Source of the DNA: an uncultured Bacteroidota bacterium
GTDB taxonomy: Bacteria; Bacteroidota; Bacteroidia; Chitinophagales; Chitinophagaceae
DNA: 6,903 nucleotides
Assembly: GCA_903912405.1 (NCBI GenBank)
Contig: CAIWHF010000242.1
Location: forward strand, 1-6,903
Direction of reading: 5' to 3'
Numbering within the stretch: the first letter of the stretch is position 1; each line of letters starts with the position of its first letter. Below the pieces are notes generated by a model. That model was not told the origin of the DNA. It saw only the letters and a program-made list of their open reading frames with translations, and made no database searches. A program made the position numbers and the translations under genes. Positions 1-6,899 of this stretch are shown piece after piece.

Positions 1-1
1 C

Positions 2-430
2 GAACTCATTTTTGATCAAGGCTTTGGGGATATTTTTAGTATTCGCATTGCCGGCAATGTAGTTACCAATGGTATCTTGGGCAGTTTGGAATATGCTACT
101 TCGGTGGTGGGGAGCAAATTGATTGTAGTGCTGGGGCATACCAATTGTGGGGCTATCAAAGGAGCTTGCGATCATATACGCCTTGGGCATCTTACCGAGT
201 TGTTAGAAAAAATAGAACCAGCGGTTGCTGAAGTAGCAAAGTCGATAAATAGAGAAACGGAGTATGAGCTTTTTGAATACGAAGTAACCAAAACTAATGT
301 ATTGATAGGTGCAAGAGAAGTTACAGAACGCAGTCCGATTATAAAAGCCCTTGTAGCAGAAGGTAAAGTAGGGGTGGTGCCAGCAATTTATAATATTGCC
401 ACTGGCAAAGTGCAGTTTTTGGATGTATAA
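2..430 (+). CDS. Beta-class carbonic anhydrase, C-terminal fragment (5' end outside window)
   Basis: Zinc enzyme that interconverts CO2 and bicarbonate, normally cytoplasmic. The frame is open from base 2, and 142 codons are visible before the TAA stop. The fragment begins ELIFDQGFGDIF, the stretch that in beta-carbonic anhydrases follows directly after the CxDSR motif. The first zinc-ligand Cys and the Asp-Arg dyad therefore lie just upstream of the window. Still visible are RIAGN (residues 15-19), GSLEYA (27-32) and the HxxC zinc-ligand pair in GHTNCGA (His46, Cys49 of the fragment). The end, with IYNIATGKVQFL, is the usual C-terminal strand. The TTG at 77 is internal and not a start. Typical members are about 200-230 residues, so roughly a third is missing. 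In Bacteroidota such domains are sometimes preceded by, or fused to, a SulP-type anion transporter, which cannot be checked here. The family call is firm; the exact subtype is not. Confidence 0.93.
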   Translation, partial: ELIFDQGFGDIFSIRIAGNVVTNGILGSLEYATSVVGSKLIVVLGHTNCGAIKGACDHIRLGHLTELLEKIEPAVAEVAKSINRETEYELFEYEVTKTNVLIGAREVTERSPIIKALVAEGKVGVVPAIYNIATGKVQFLDV

Positions 431-458
431 TGCATTCATTGTTTACAATTAATTAATA

Positions 459-487
459 TTGGCTAAGCGCTGGTGCTAGTAAATTTG
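459..487 (+). promoter_or_regulatory. Bacteroidota-type promoter for ppk1-ppx
   Basis: TAAATTTG at 480-487 matches the Bacteroidota -7 consensus TAnnTTTG exactly. A TTG at 459-461 lies 18 nt upstream and fits the -33 TTG/TTTG element. The -7 element ends 18 nt before the ppk1 TTG start, so transcription would begin at about 492-495 and leave a leader of only 10-13 nt. That is in keeping with the missing Shine-Dalgarno sequence. It lies in the 74-nt gap after the carbonic anhydrase gene. The motif match is seen directly; promoter activity is inferred. Confidence 0.6.
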
Positions 488-504
488 CGATACAATTTTA
501 TATT

Positions 505-2577
505 TTGAAAACGAAGCAGACGATAATAAGAGACATTAGCTGGCTAGCCTTTAATGAGCGCGTATTGCAAGAAGCGATGGATGAAAGCGTACATCTCTAC
601 GACCGACTCAAATTTTTAGGCATTTTTTCTAATAACCTTGATGAGTTTTTTAGAGTGCGCGTAGCTACGCTCAATAAAATGAAAACCATCAGTGCCTTTA
701 ATAAATTTCATGCCGAAGCGCATCCAGAAAAAATACTCAAGCAAATACATGATAAGGTAGTAGAGCAACAGCGCATCTTTGATAAAACGTTTACCAATAT
801 CATTGGCCTTTTAGAAAAAAAACATCGCATCTATTTTAAAAATGAGCGTCAGCTCAATGCTGCACAAAAGCAATTTGTAAAAAACTATTTCGAAGATCAG
901 GTGCGCTCAAGAATTGTGCCACTTATGATAGAGAGCATGCCCCATACCCCTTTTTTGAGAGATAAACATATCTACCTAGCTTGTGTATTGGGCAATGCAG
1001 CGCATACCAATTTGCAATCGTATGCACTCATCGACATCCCATCTAAAACCTTACCGCGCTTTGTGATATTACCCGACAGCAAAAACGAAGTGCACGTCAT
1101 ATTATTGGAAGATATTATTCGGTTCAACTTATCGAATCTCTTTGCACCTTTTGGTTATAATCAATTCTCGAGTCATATTGTGAAACTAACCCGCGATGCG
1201 GAGCTGGAGATTGATAATGATTTTCAGTCGAACGTCGTAGCCGAAATAGAAAAAGGACTCAAAATTAGAAAGAAAGGGAAGGCAACACGCTTTGTATATG
1301 ACAAACACATTGATGCCCGCCTTTTAGATTTTTTAATTAAACGCTTAAATCTTTCTAAAAAAGATAACCTGATTGCCGGTGGGCGTATTCATAATTTCAA
1401 AGATTTTATGGATTTCCCAAAATCGGTATTTACTAATTATGCTGAGCGACCAAAACCCTTTATACATCCGATGCTTACGCAGCCTTGTCGTATAATGAGT
1501 GTCTTAGATCAGCGCGATGTGATGTTGCATTTGCCGTATCATTCCTTTGATTCGGTAATTGATTTATTGCGCGAAGCAGCCATTGATCCATTTGTTCAGA
1601 GTATAAAAATTACCTGCTATCGATTGGCAAAAGATTCTAAAATCATCAATGCATTATTGAATGCCGTAAGAAACGGGAAAGAAGTAACGGTGGTATTAGA
1701 ACTGCGTGCGCGTTTTGATGAGGAAGCTAATCTGCATTGGAAAACAGTACTAGAAGAAGAGGGCGTGAAGGTATTAATTGGCATGCCGAATATGAAAGTG
1801 CATGCTAAATTGTGTGTGATTAAAAAGAAGCAATTCAACCGCATCAAATACTACGGTTTTATAGCTACGGGCAACTTCAACGAATCGACCTCTAAGGTAT
1901 ATGGCGATCACTTATTGTTTACCAGTCATACCCAAATCTTACGCGATGTGAATGCGGTATTTATGTATATAGAAAAACCGCTGCTCAAGAAAAATCCGTT
2001 GGATAATTTGAAATTGCTTGTAGCAACGCCAAAGCATATGCGACCGTATTTTTTAAATTTAATACAGCAAGAAATAAAGAAACATAAAAGTAGTAAGCAG
2101 GGCGAATTAATTATAAAATTGAATAGTATTGTAGATGAGGCCTTGATTGAAAAATTATATGATGCTGCTAAAGAAGGAGTGCCGGTGCACTTGATTATAA
2201 GAGGAATTTGTTGCGCACTAACAGCATTAACAACATTCAAAAAACCGATACAGGCCATCAGTATTGTAGATCAGTATTTGGAGCATGCGCGGGTGTTTGT
2301 TTTTGGCACAGGCAAGCAAGCCAAGACCTTTATCTCTTCTGCCGATTGGATGGTGCGTAACTTGGACCATCGCATAGAGGTGGCTTGTCCAATTTTAGAC
2401 CCGATGATTGCAGAAGAATTACAAGATATTTTGGTTATTCAATTGCAGGAAAATGTAAAAGGTCGTATCTTAGATAACGAACAAATGAATACGTATGTGT
2501 TGCCAGCGGCTAAAGCAAAAAAGCTGCGCTCACAAACCGAAACATATAACTACTTAATTAATAAAAGATATAATTAG
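505..2577 (+). CDS. ppk1: Polyphosphate kinase 1 (PPK1)
   Basis: Transfers the gamma-phosphate of ATP to a growing inorganic polyphosphate chain, reversibly, through a phosphohistidine intermediate. At 690 residues it matches the usual family length (E. coli 688). The N-terminal domain has RDISWLAFNERVLQEA (9-24) and NNLDEFFRVRVA (43-54). The two PLD-like C-terminal domains carry CYRLAKDS (371-378), RARFDEEAN (401-409), MKVHAKLC (430-437) and LEHARVFVFG (592-601). His433 corresponds to the autophosphorylated His435 of E. coli, His594 to His592, and Arg373/Arg403 to the metal-site arginines 375/405. All key residues are present. The start is TTG: the frame is open back to the stop at 454-456, with no ATG or GTG in that stretch, and the protein begins as in other PPK1s. 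The stop directly abuts the ppx start, so the two are very probably one transcript. There is no Shine-Dalgarno sequence. No truncation or frameshift is seen. Confidence 0.97.
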   Translation: MKTKQTIIRDISWLAFNERVLQEAMDESVHLYDRLKFLGIFSNNLDEFFRVRVATLNKMKTISAFNKFHAEAHPEKILKQIHDKVVEQQRIFDKTFTNIIGLLEKKHRIYFKNERQLNAAQKQFVKNYFEDQVRSRIVPLMIESMPHTPFLRDKHIYLACVLGNAAHTNLQSYALIDIPSKTLPRFVILPDSKNEVHVILLEDIIRFNLSNLFAPFGYNQFSSHIVKLTRDAELEIDNDFQSNVVAEIEKGLKIRKKGKATRFVYDKHIDARLLDFLIKRLNLSKKDNLIAGGRIHNFKDFMDFPKSVFTNYAERPKPFIHPMLTQPCRIMSVLDQRDVMLHLPYHSFDSVIDLLREAAIDPFVQSIKITCYRLAKDSKIINALLNAVRNGKEVTVVLELRARFDEEANLHWKTVLEEEGVKVLIGMPNMKVHAKLCVIKKKQFNRIKYYGFIATGNFNESTSKVYGDHLLFTSHTQILRDVNAVFMYIEKPLLKKNPLDNLKLLVATPKHMRPYFLNLIQQEIKKHKSSKQGELIIKLNSIVDEALIEKLYDAAKEGVPVHLIIRGICCALTALTTFKKPIQAISIVDQYLEHARVFVFGTGKQAKTFISSADWMVRNLDHRIEVACPILDPMIAEELQDILVIQLQENVKGRILDNEQMNTYVLPAAKAKKLRSQTETYNYLINKRYN

Positions 2578-2580
2578 TTG
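2575..2580 (+). promoter_or_regulatory. ppk1 stop / ppx start coupling site (TAGTTG)
   Basis: The ppk1 stop TAG (2575-2577) is followed with no spacer by the ppx start TTG (2578-2580). No Shine-Dalgarno sequence is seen upstream; the preceding bases are AT-rich. Because the frame upstream of TTG is closed by the TAG itself and the next in-frame ATG lies after the first phosphate-binding motif, TTG is the only sensible start. The layout implies that ppx translation depends on ribosomes ending at ppk1. The arrangement is seen; the coupling is inferred. Confidence 0.7.
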
Positions 2581-3459
2581 AAAATTGCAGCAATTGATAT
2601 AGGTTCTAATGCCATTCGTTTATTAATTTCCGAAGCGCATCCATACAAGGATAAAGAAGTGGATTTCACTAAATTATTATTTCTTCGTATTCCCTTGCGA
2701 TTAGGTTTTGATGTATTTGAAAAAGGTAAAATCAGTAAAAAGAAACAAGAGCAATTGGCCGATTCTATGCAGGCTTTTAAGATGCTCATGAATGTTTATA
2801 AAGTAGACGTATACCGAGCATGTGCAACATCCGCAATGCGGGATGCAAAAAATGGAAAGGCTTTAATAAAATCGATTAAAGTAACAACCGATATTGCTAT
2901 CGATATCATTTCTGGTCAAGAAGAAGCAACCATTATTTATAACGCCCATTTGGGAGAGAAAAACAATGCGCAGAAAACGCTGTTGTATATCGATGTAGGT
3001 GGGGGTAGTACCGAATTGTCTTTGTTTCAAGATAATCAATTAGTAAAAAAAGAATCCTTTAATATTGGCACCATTCGCTTATTGCAAAATCAAGTTAGTA
3101 AAGCACATTGGCAAGCATTGGCTCGATTCTTAAAAGCTATTGTAAAGAAAAATTCAAAGGTGCAATTGGTGGGAAGCGGTGGTAATATCAATAAACTCTT
3201 CTCATTATCCAAACAAAAAGAAGGCAAGCCGCTAAGCAAAGCGACGCTAACTACCTATTATAGCAGCTTAAGCGCGATGAGTATTGAAGAACGCATGCAT
3301 CATTATGATTTGCGCGAAGACCGTGCCGATGTTATGGTGCCGGCCTTATCCATTTTCTTAAACATCATGGAGCATACCCAGAGCAATGAAATTTATGTGC
3401 CCAAAATTGGCTTGGCCGATGGCATTGTGCGCAGTATATATTTTCAAGAAGCGCTATAA
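2578..3459 (+). CDS. ppx: Ppx/GppA-family exopolyphosphatase
   Basis: Member of the ASKHA phosphatase superfamily. It probably removes terminal phosphates from polyphosphate and may also act on guanosine pentaphosphate, which sequence alone does not separate. It has 293 residues. The first phosphate motif is IDIGSNAIRLLI (6-17). SGQEEA (112-117) holds the catalytic glutamate equivalent to Glu121 of E. coli Ppx. The second phosphate motif is IDVGGGSTELS (138-148). GSGGNINKL (199-207) is the nucleotide-pocket-like motif, followed by the conserved RADVMVPA (249-256). It ends after the two ribonuclease-H-like lobes and lacks the C-terminal HD-type domain of the roughly 500-residue E. coli enzymes, as in other short Ppx proteins. 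It starts with TTG immediately after the ppk1 stop. Pairing with ppk1 makes exopolyphosphatase more likely than a dedicated pppGpp hydrolase. Confidence 0.93.
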   Translation: MKIAAIDIGSNAIRLLISEAHPYKDKEVDFTKLLFLRIPLRLGFDVFEKGKISKKKQEQLADSMQAFKMLMNVYKVDVYRACATSAMRDAKNGKALIKSIKVTTDIAIDIISGQEEATIIYNAHLGEKNNAQKTLLYIDVGGGSTELSLFQDNQLVKKESFNIGTIRLLQNQVSKAHWQALARFLKAIVKKNSKVQLVGSGGNINKLFSLSKQKEGKPLSKATLTTYYSSLSAMSIEERMHHYDLREDRADVMVPALSIFLNIMEHTQSNEIYVPKIGLADGIVRSIYFQEAL

Positions 3460-3508
3460 GTTTACATTAGTTTAATACGGGCTTAATAATTAGTACATAC
3501 TAGAAGTT

Positions 3509-3516
3509 TTATTTTG
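3509..3516 (+). promoter_or_regulatory. Possible weak -7 promoter element before the phosphoesterase gene
   Basis: TTATTTTG differs from TAnnTTTG at one position and ends 21 nt before the ATG at 3537, close to the 18-nt spacing seen for the two exact elements in this window. No TTG is found at the expected -33 position. The 77-nt gap after ppx leaves room for a promoter, but the match is weak and AT-rich DNA gives such hits by chance. The pair could instead be read through from ppx. Confidence 0.25.
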
Positions 3517-3536
3517 TCGAAGTCAAACTTTGAACG

Positions 3537-4367
3537 ATGACAAAAAGAGAAGTTGAAGTACTGGTACTATCGGATATCCACTTGGGTACCACGGGCTGCC
3601 ATGCCCAAGAACTTTTACAGTATCTGAAAACCATTCAGCCTAAGATGGTGATTTTAAATGGCGATATCATTGATATATGGCAATTTAAAAAACGCTATTG
3701 GCCTCCATTGCATACCGCTGTATTGCTGCAGTTTATAGCTTGGGCTACGGAGCAAATACCGGTGTACTACATAACCGGTAATCATGATGAGTATTTGCGC
3801 AAGTTTGTAGATACTGAATTGGGTGCTTTAAAAATTAAAAATAAATTATCCTTAAAATTAAACAATAAGCAAGTCTGGGTTTTTCATGGCGATGTATTTG
3901 ACGTGGTGATGCAAAACAGTAAATGGTTGGCTAAGCTCGGTGCTATTGGTTATGATGCATTAATCCTGCTCAACAGAACGGTAAATAATCTGCTACTAAA
4001 AATGGGGAGAGAACGTATTTCTATATCCAAAACTATAAAAAATAGTGTGAAGAAAGCAGTAGCCTTCATTAATAAATTTGAAGATACGGTATGCAGTATT
4101 GCGGCTGAGCATCATTATGACTATGCGATTTGTGGGCATATCCATCAGCCAGAAAATAAAATTATTGTAACGCCACATGGTGTAGTGCGTTATTTAAACT
4201 CGGGCGATTGGATAGAGAATTTAAGTGCGCTTGAATATCAGGATGAGCAATGGAAATTATATTTCTACGAGCAAGATCCGCTTGCCAAAACCGTTGATTT
4301 AAGCACTACGGCATCCAAAACTATGGATATTCCGGAGTTGTTTAGTTTATTCATTAATCAACATTAA
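3537..4367 (+). CDS. LpxH-like metallophosphoesterase (UDP-2,3-diacylglucosamine diphosphatase family)
   Basis: Calcineurin-like metallophosphoesterase of 276 residues. The full two-metal signature is visible: SDIHLG (12-17; Asp13, His15), NGDIID (41-46; Asp43), GNHDE (81-85; Asn82, His83), FHGD (116-119; His117) and GHIHQP (200-205; His201, His203). The IIDIWQFKKRYW segment after the second motif is typical of the LpxH-like branch in Bacteroidota. LpxH cleaves UDP-2,3-diacylglucosamine to lipid X plus UMP at the membrane in lipid A synthesis. It is longer than E. coli LpxH (240 residues), and the helical middle (about 124-190) could be a lipid-binding cap. No signal peptide is seen. It starts with ATG without a Shine-Dalgarno sequence and lies 9 nt before a glycosyltransferase gene, supporting an envelope role. 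The fold and metal site are certain; the precise substrate is family-based and could be another phospholipid or nucleotide diphosphate. Confidence 0.85.
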   Translation: MTKREVEVLVLSDIHLGTTGCHAQELLQYLKTIQPKMVILNGDIIDIWQFKKRYWPPLHTAVLLQFIAWATEQIPVYYITGNHDEYLRKFVDTELGALKIKNKLSLKLNNKQVWVFHGDVFDVVMQNSKWLAKLGAIGYDALILLNRTVNNLLLKMGRERISISKTIKNSVKKAVAFINKFEDTVCSIAAEHHYDYAICGHIHQPENKIIVTPHGVVRYLNSGDWIENLSALEYQDEQWKLYFYEQDPLAKTVDLSTTASKTMDIPELFSLFINQH

Positions 4368-4376
4368 CATAACTAC

Positions 4377-5393
4377 ATGAAAATCTTATTGGCGATTCAG
4401 GCAACGGGGAATGGCCACATTAGCAGGGCGCAAGCCGTCTATCCAATCTTACAAAAATATGGCGAAGTGGATGTGTTGGTGAGTGGCACACAATCGAGTG
4501 TTCCCAAAGCGTTTCCCGTAAAATACCAATTGAAAGGCTTGAGTTTTATCATAGGTAAAAAAGGCGGTGTTGATCTAGTGCGTAGTTTTTTTCATTTTGA
4601 TTGGTGGCAGTTTTTCAAACATGTATTTACCTTTCCTGTGCAGGAATATGATATCATCATCAATGATTTTGAACCTGTGGTGGCATGGGCTTGCAAATGG
4701 AGAAAGAAAACTAGCTACGGCTTAAGTCATCAAGCGGCGGTAGCGCATCCTTCGAGTCCGAAACCGAGTGGTGATTTTGCATGGAGTAAATGGATTTTAA
4801 ACTATTATGCACCGAGCACCTATGCCTTTGGTTTTCATTTTAAACCCTACGATGCTGCTATTTTCACGCCTATCATACGGCCGAAAGTGCGCCATTTACA
4901 ATCGGTAAATGCAGGTCACTATACGGTTTATTTGCCGGCTTATCATCATCAGCACTTAGCCTCCTTTTTAAGTCAATTTGCAGATGTGCATTGGCATATT
5001 TTCTCAAAAGATGCCACTTCTAATGTATATTTCAAAAACGTCACTATTTATCCCGTTGGTGATGATGCTTTTTTATTGAGCATGGCCTCTTCTAATGGCG
5101 TGCTGTGTGGTGCTGGATTTGAAGCACCCGCAGAAGCGCTGTATCTAAAAAAGAAATTAGCGGTGGTGCCTATGAAAAATCAATATGAACAATACTGTAA
5201 TGCGGCTGCCTTAGCCGATATGGGAGTACCAGTTTGGTTTGATTTATTTAATGAAAAAGCAGCCTTAGCCAAATGGATAGTGTCGGTGCAAACGATAACC
5301 GTTGACTACCCCGAACAAACACATGATATTATTTCATTAATTGTATCTAATAACAAATTCAATTACTTAGAACCTTTTGCACTACATGCTTAA
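4377..5393 (+). CDS. GT-B-fold glycosyltransferase, MurG/UGT-like, acceptor unknown
   Basis: Predicted cytoplasmic or membrane-associated glycosyltransferase of 338 residues. The N-terminus has a hydrophobic strand followed by ATGNGHISRA (9-18), the Gly-rich acceptor-side loop of GT-B enzymes such as MurG. The C-terminal half has CGAGFEAPAEALYLKKK (244-260), then VVPMKNQYEQYCNA (263-276), the expected place for binding the diphosphate and sugar of the nucleotide-sugar donor. An aromatic, basic stretch at about 68-90 (SFFHFDWWQFFKHVF) could sit at the membrane surface. It resembles the family of conserved 'predicted glycosyltransferases' found across bacteria and archaea, whose donors and acceptors are mostly unknown. 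It starts 9 nt after the phosphoesterase gene without a Shine-Dalgarno sequence, so the two are probably co-transcribed and likely share an envelope glycolipid or polysaccharide pathway. The enzyme class is confident; the product is not. Confidence 0.82.
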   Translation: MKILLAIQATGNGHISRAQAVYPILQKYGEVDVLVSGTQSSVPKAFPVKYQLKGLSFIIGKKGGVDLVRSFFHFDWWQFFKHVFTFPVQEYDIIINDFEPVVAWACKWRKKTSYGLSHQAAVAHPSSPKPSGDFAWSKWILNYYAPSTYAFGFHFKPYDAAIFTPIIRPKVRHLQSVNAGHYTVYLPAYHHQHLASFLSQFADVHWHIFSKDATSNVYFKNVTIYPVGDDAFLLSMASSNGVLCGAGFEAPAEALYLKKKLAVVPMKNQYEQYCNAAALADMGVPVWFDLFNEKAALAKWIVSVQTITVDYPEQTHDIISLIVSNNKFNYLEPFALHA

Positions 5394-5459
5394 CAATTAC
5401 TTAATATACTGGAAACGATTTGGTAACCTTAGTCAATTCCATAGCGCAGCGAAGCATCG

Positions 5460-5467
5460 TAATTTTG
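5460..5467 (+). promoter_or_regulatory. Bacteroidota -7 promoter element for the TonB-dependent receptor gene
   Basis: TAATTTTG matches TAnnTTTG exactly and ends 18 nt before the ATG at 5485, the same spacing as the element before ppk1. The sequence between is A-rich (CAAAAACAAAACA just before the ATG), as is common in short Bacteroidota leaders. The -33 region has only a weak ATTC at 5437-5439. It lies in the 91-nt gap after the glycosyltransferase gene. The motif is seen; activity is inferred. Confidence 0.55.
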
Positions 5468-5484
5468 CACTCAAAAACAAAACA

Positions 5485-6810
5485 ATGAAATCATTTATTC
5501 TATTAGTTATCTTTTATTTAGGCTTGGTCATTGCATCATTTGCAGGCACCATCAAAGGAACCGTTATTGATGCAAAAGATGCATCGAATTTAACAGGCGT
5601 TATTGTTATTTTAGAAAAACAAAACAAAACCACCGTGACCGATGCCAACGGCGTATTTGAATTTAAAGATATTCCGAATGGCAGCTATAAATTGACAGTA
5701 CGTTATATCTCCTACAAAGCGCAAACATTAAACGTGACAGTGAGTGATAATACTGCTTCTGTGTTAGTAAAATTAGTAGGTGAAGGTAACGAATTGAAAG
5801 GGGTAGTATTAAAATCTAGTAAAATTACGCATACCGAAATGGCGGTAATTAGTGAAGTGAAAAAGAACAGTGTAACGGTGAGTGCGGTAGGTGCAGCACA
5901 GATTTCCAAGTCGATGGATAGAAATGCAGCAGATGTAGTGAAGCGTATTCCAGGCGTAACCGTGCAAGATGATAAATTTATTATGGTGCGTGGATTGATG
6001 GATCGTTATAATACTACCTGGTTAAATGATGCTGCAGCACCAAGTAGTGAGGTCGATAAAAAAGCTTTTTCATTTGATGTCATTCCGAGTGGTGCTATTG
6101 ATCGTTTATTAGTATTCAAAACACCATCAGCAGAATTGCCGGGTGATTTTGCGGGCGGTATGGTTAAAGTATTTACCTCGGCTATACCAGAAAAAAATGG
6201 CATGAGCTTTGGTGTGCAATCTTCTTATCGTCAAAATTCTACAGGCACAACCATTAATTATAACGAACGTTCTAGCACCGATTTCCTAGGTTATGATAAT
6301 GGCCAACGTGCTATACCAGCAGGTACGCCAGCCTTTTTAGACAAATCGAATAGTAATGCTCTAGCAGCAACTAAACGCTTTAGTAATAATTGGGTACTCA
6401 ACCAAGGTGCCTTAGGCTTAGATCAACGCATCAATTTCTCTATTGCTCGCGTATGGAAAATGAAAAAAGTAAAAGTAGGAACCATTGGAAGTGTGTCATA
6501 TACCAAAACGGGTACTAATTATTCCATGTTACGTCAAGATTTTGACTCCTTAAATTATAATTTCAGTTACAAAGATCAAATCAGCACGCTGCGTAATTCC
6601 GTAAATATAATGTGGAACACAGGGGTGTCGTTTAGAAATTCGAGAATTGAATTCAAAAATTTATTATCACAAACTGGAAGAGCCTTTGTGAATATGAGAA
6701 ATAATAATTTTATTCCACAAGATTCTTTCAGTAAAGAATTGGTTTACAATATGGGTTACGAAAGTATTCGTAATTACATGAGTCAATTGAATGTCCCCTG
6801 TAAGTCGTAA
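5485..6810 (+). pseudogene. TonB-dependent outer-membrane receptor, truncated after the plug and first barrel strands
   Basis: Would form an outer-membrane beta-barrel importing a ligand with energy from TonB/ExbBD; the ligand cannot be told. ATG 5485 is chosen because it starts a clear signal peptide: Lys2, a hydrophobic core at 4-18, and probable cleavage near ASFA-G (17-21). The same frame is open back to 5377, but that extension overlaps the previous gene and would bury the signal. Residues 22-97 are a carboxypeptidase-regulatory-like domain (GTVIDAKDASNLTGV, then TDANGVFEFKDIPNGSYKL at 52-70). The plug follows at about 135-235, with SMDRNAADVVKRIPGV (143-158), MVRGLMDRYN (167-176), VIPSGAIDRLLVFKTPSAELPGDFAGG (start 199) and KVFTS. 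Barrel strands begin at about 240. Only 441 residues are encoded, whereas such receptors run about 800-1000. Receptor-like sequence ends at SQLNV (433-437); the last four residues, PCKS, come from the unlike DNA after 6795. The barrel is incomplete, so this copy could not work as given. Whether the break is biological or an assembly error is open. Confidence 0.88.
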
Positions 6811-6891
6811 GGCTTGAGTTGTGAGAAATACTGGCATAAGTTGTCCTTCTCTAAGTCTGTCGAGGTGGGCATGGGCTTCACTTTTGGTCAT
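6667..6891 (-). CDS. Hypothetical protein, probably chimeric ORF (only its first ~32 codons outside the receptor)
   Basis: The ORF begins with ATG at 6891-6889 and has 74 codons, but it crosses the junction near 6795. Only the first 32 or so codons (MTKSEAHAHLDRLREGQL, then MPVFLTTQALRLTGD) lie in the unlike DNA; the rest is the antisense of the receptor gene and has no protein-like features. The first part looks genuine: a GGAG sits 8 nt upstream of the ATG, the residues fit a soluble charged helix, and GCC, CTC and GAC codons are used more than in the neighbouring genes. I do not recognise the family. It may be the N-terminus of a small bacterial or phage protein whose remainder was lost at the junction. 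Confidence 0.3.
   Translation of the reverse strand: MTKSEAHAHLDRLREGQLMPVFLTTQALRLTGDIQLTHVITNTFVTHIVNQFFTERILWNKIIISHIHKGSSSL
6790..6800. other. Junction between receptor gene and unrelated DNA
   Basis: The reading frame remains receptor-like up to about 6795 and then ends in a stop five codons on. By hand count, G+C is 54 of 180 bases in 6601-6780 and 50 of 108 in 6796-6903. The right side carries a Shine-Dalgarno-like minus-strand ORF start, unlike every other gene here. No target-site duplication or inverted repeat can be judged because only about 108 bases of the new DNA are present. An assembly chimera is the simplest reading; insertion of a mobile element or a rearrangement are alternatives. 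Confidence 0.6.
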
Positions 6892-6899
6892 TTAAGAGT

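Noticed and set aside
77..430. Carbonic anhydrase read as a complete small gene starting at TTG 77
   Set aside because: The same frame is open to base 2 and encodes conserved beta-carbonic anhydrase sequence, so 77 is internal.
438..449. Inverted repeat ATTGT-TT-ACAAT after the carbonic anhydrase stop as a terminator
   Set aside because: The stem is short and AT-rich, the 2-nt loop is too tight, and no U-tract follows.
1617..2258. Minus-strand ORFs of 76 and 110 codons inside ppk1
   Set aside because: They are antisense shadows of a fully conserved coding sequence, with Cys/Phe/Ser-rich low-complexity translations and no start signals.
3525..3532. AAACTTTG as a -7 element for the phosphoesterase gene
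   Set aside because: It ends only 4 nt before the ATG, so transcription would begin at or inside the coding sequence.
5377..5484. N-terminal extension of the receptor from ATG 5377
   Set aside because: It overlaps the glycosyltransferase end, covers the promoter-like element and would place 36 residues before a clear signal peptide starting at 5485.
6793..6812. TGTCCCCTGTAAG as the end of an insertion sequence
   Set aside because: Only one possible end is visible, with no inverted repeat or target duplication, and the adjoining ORF runs outward across it rather than being contained. Kept only as an alternative.
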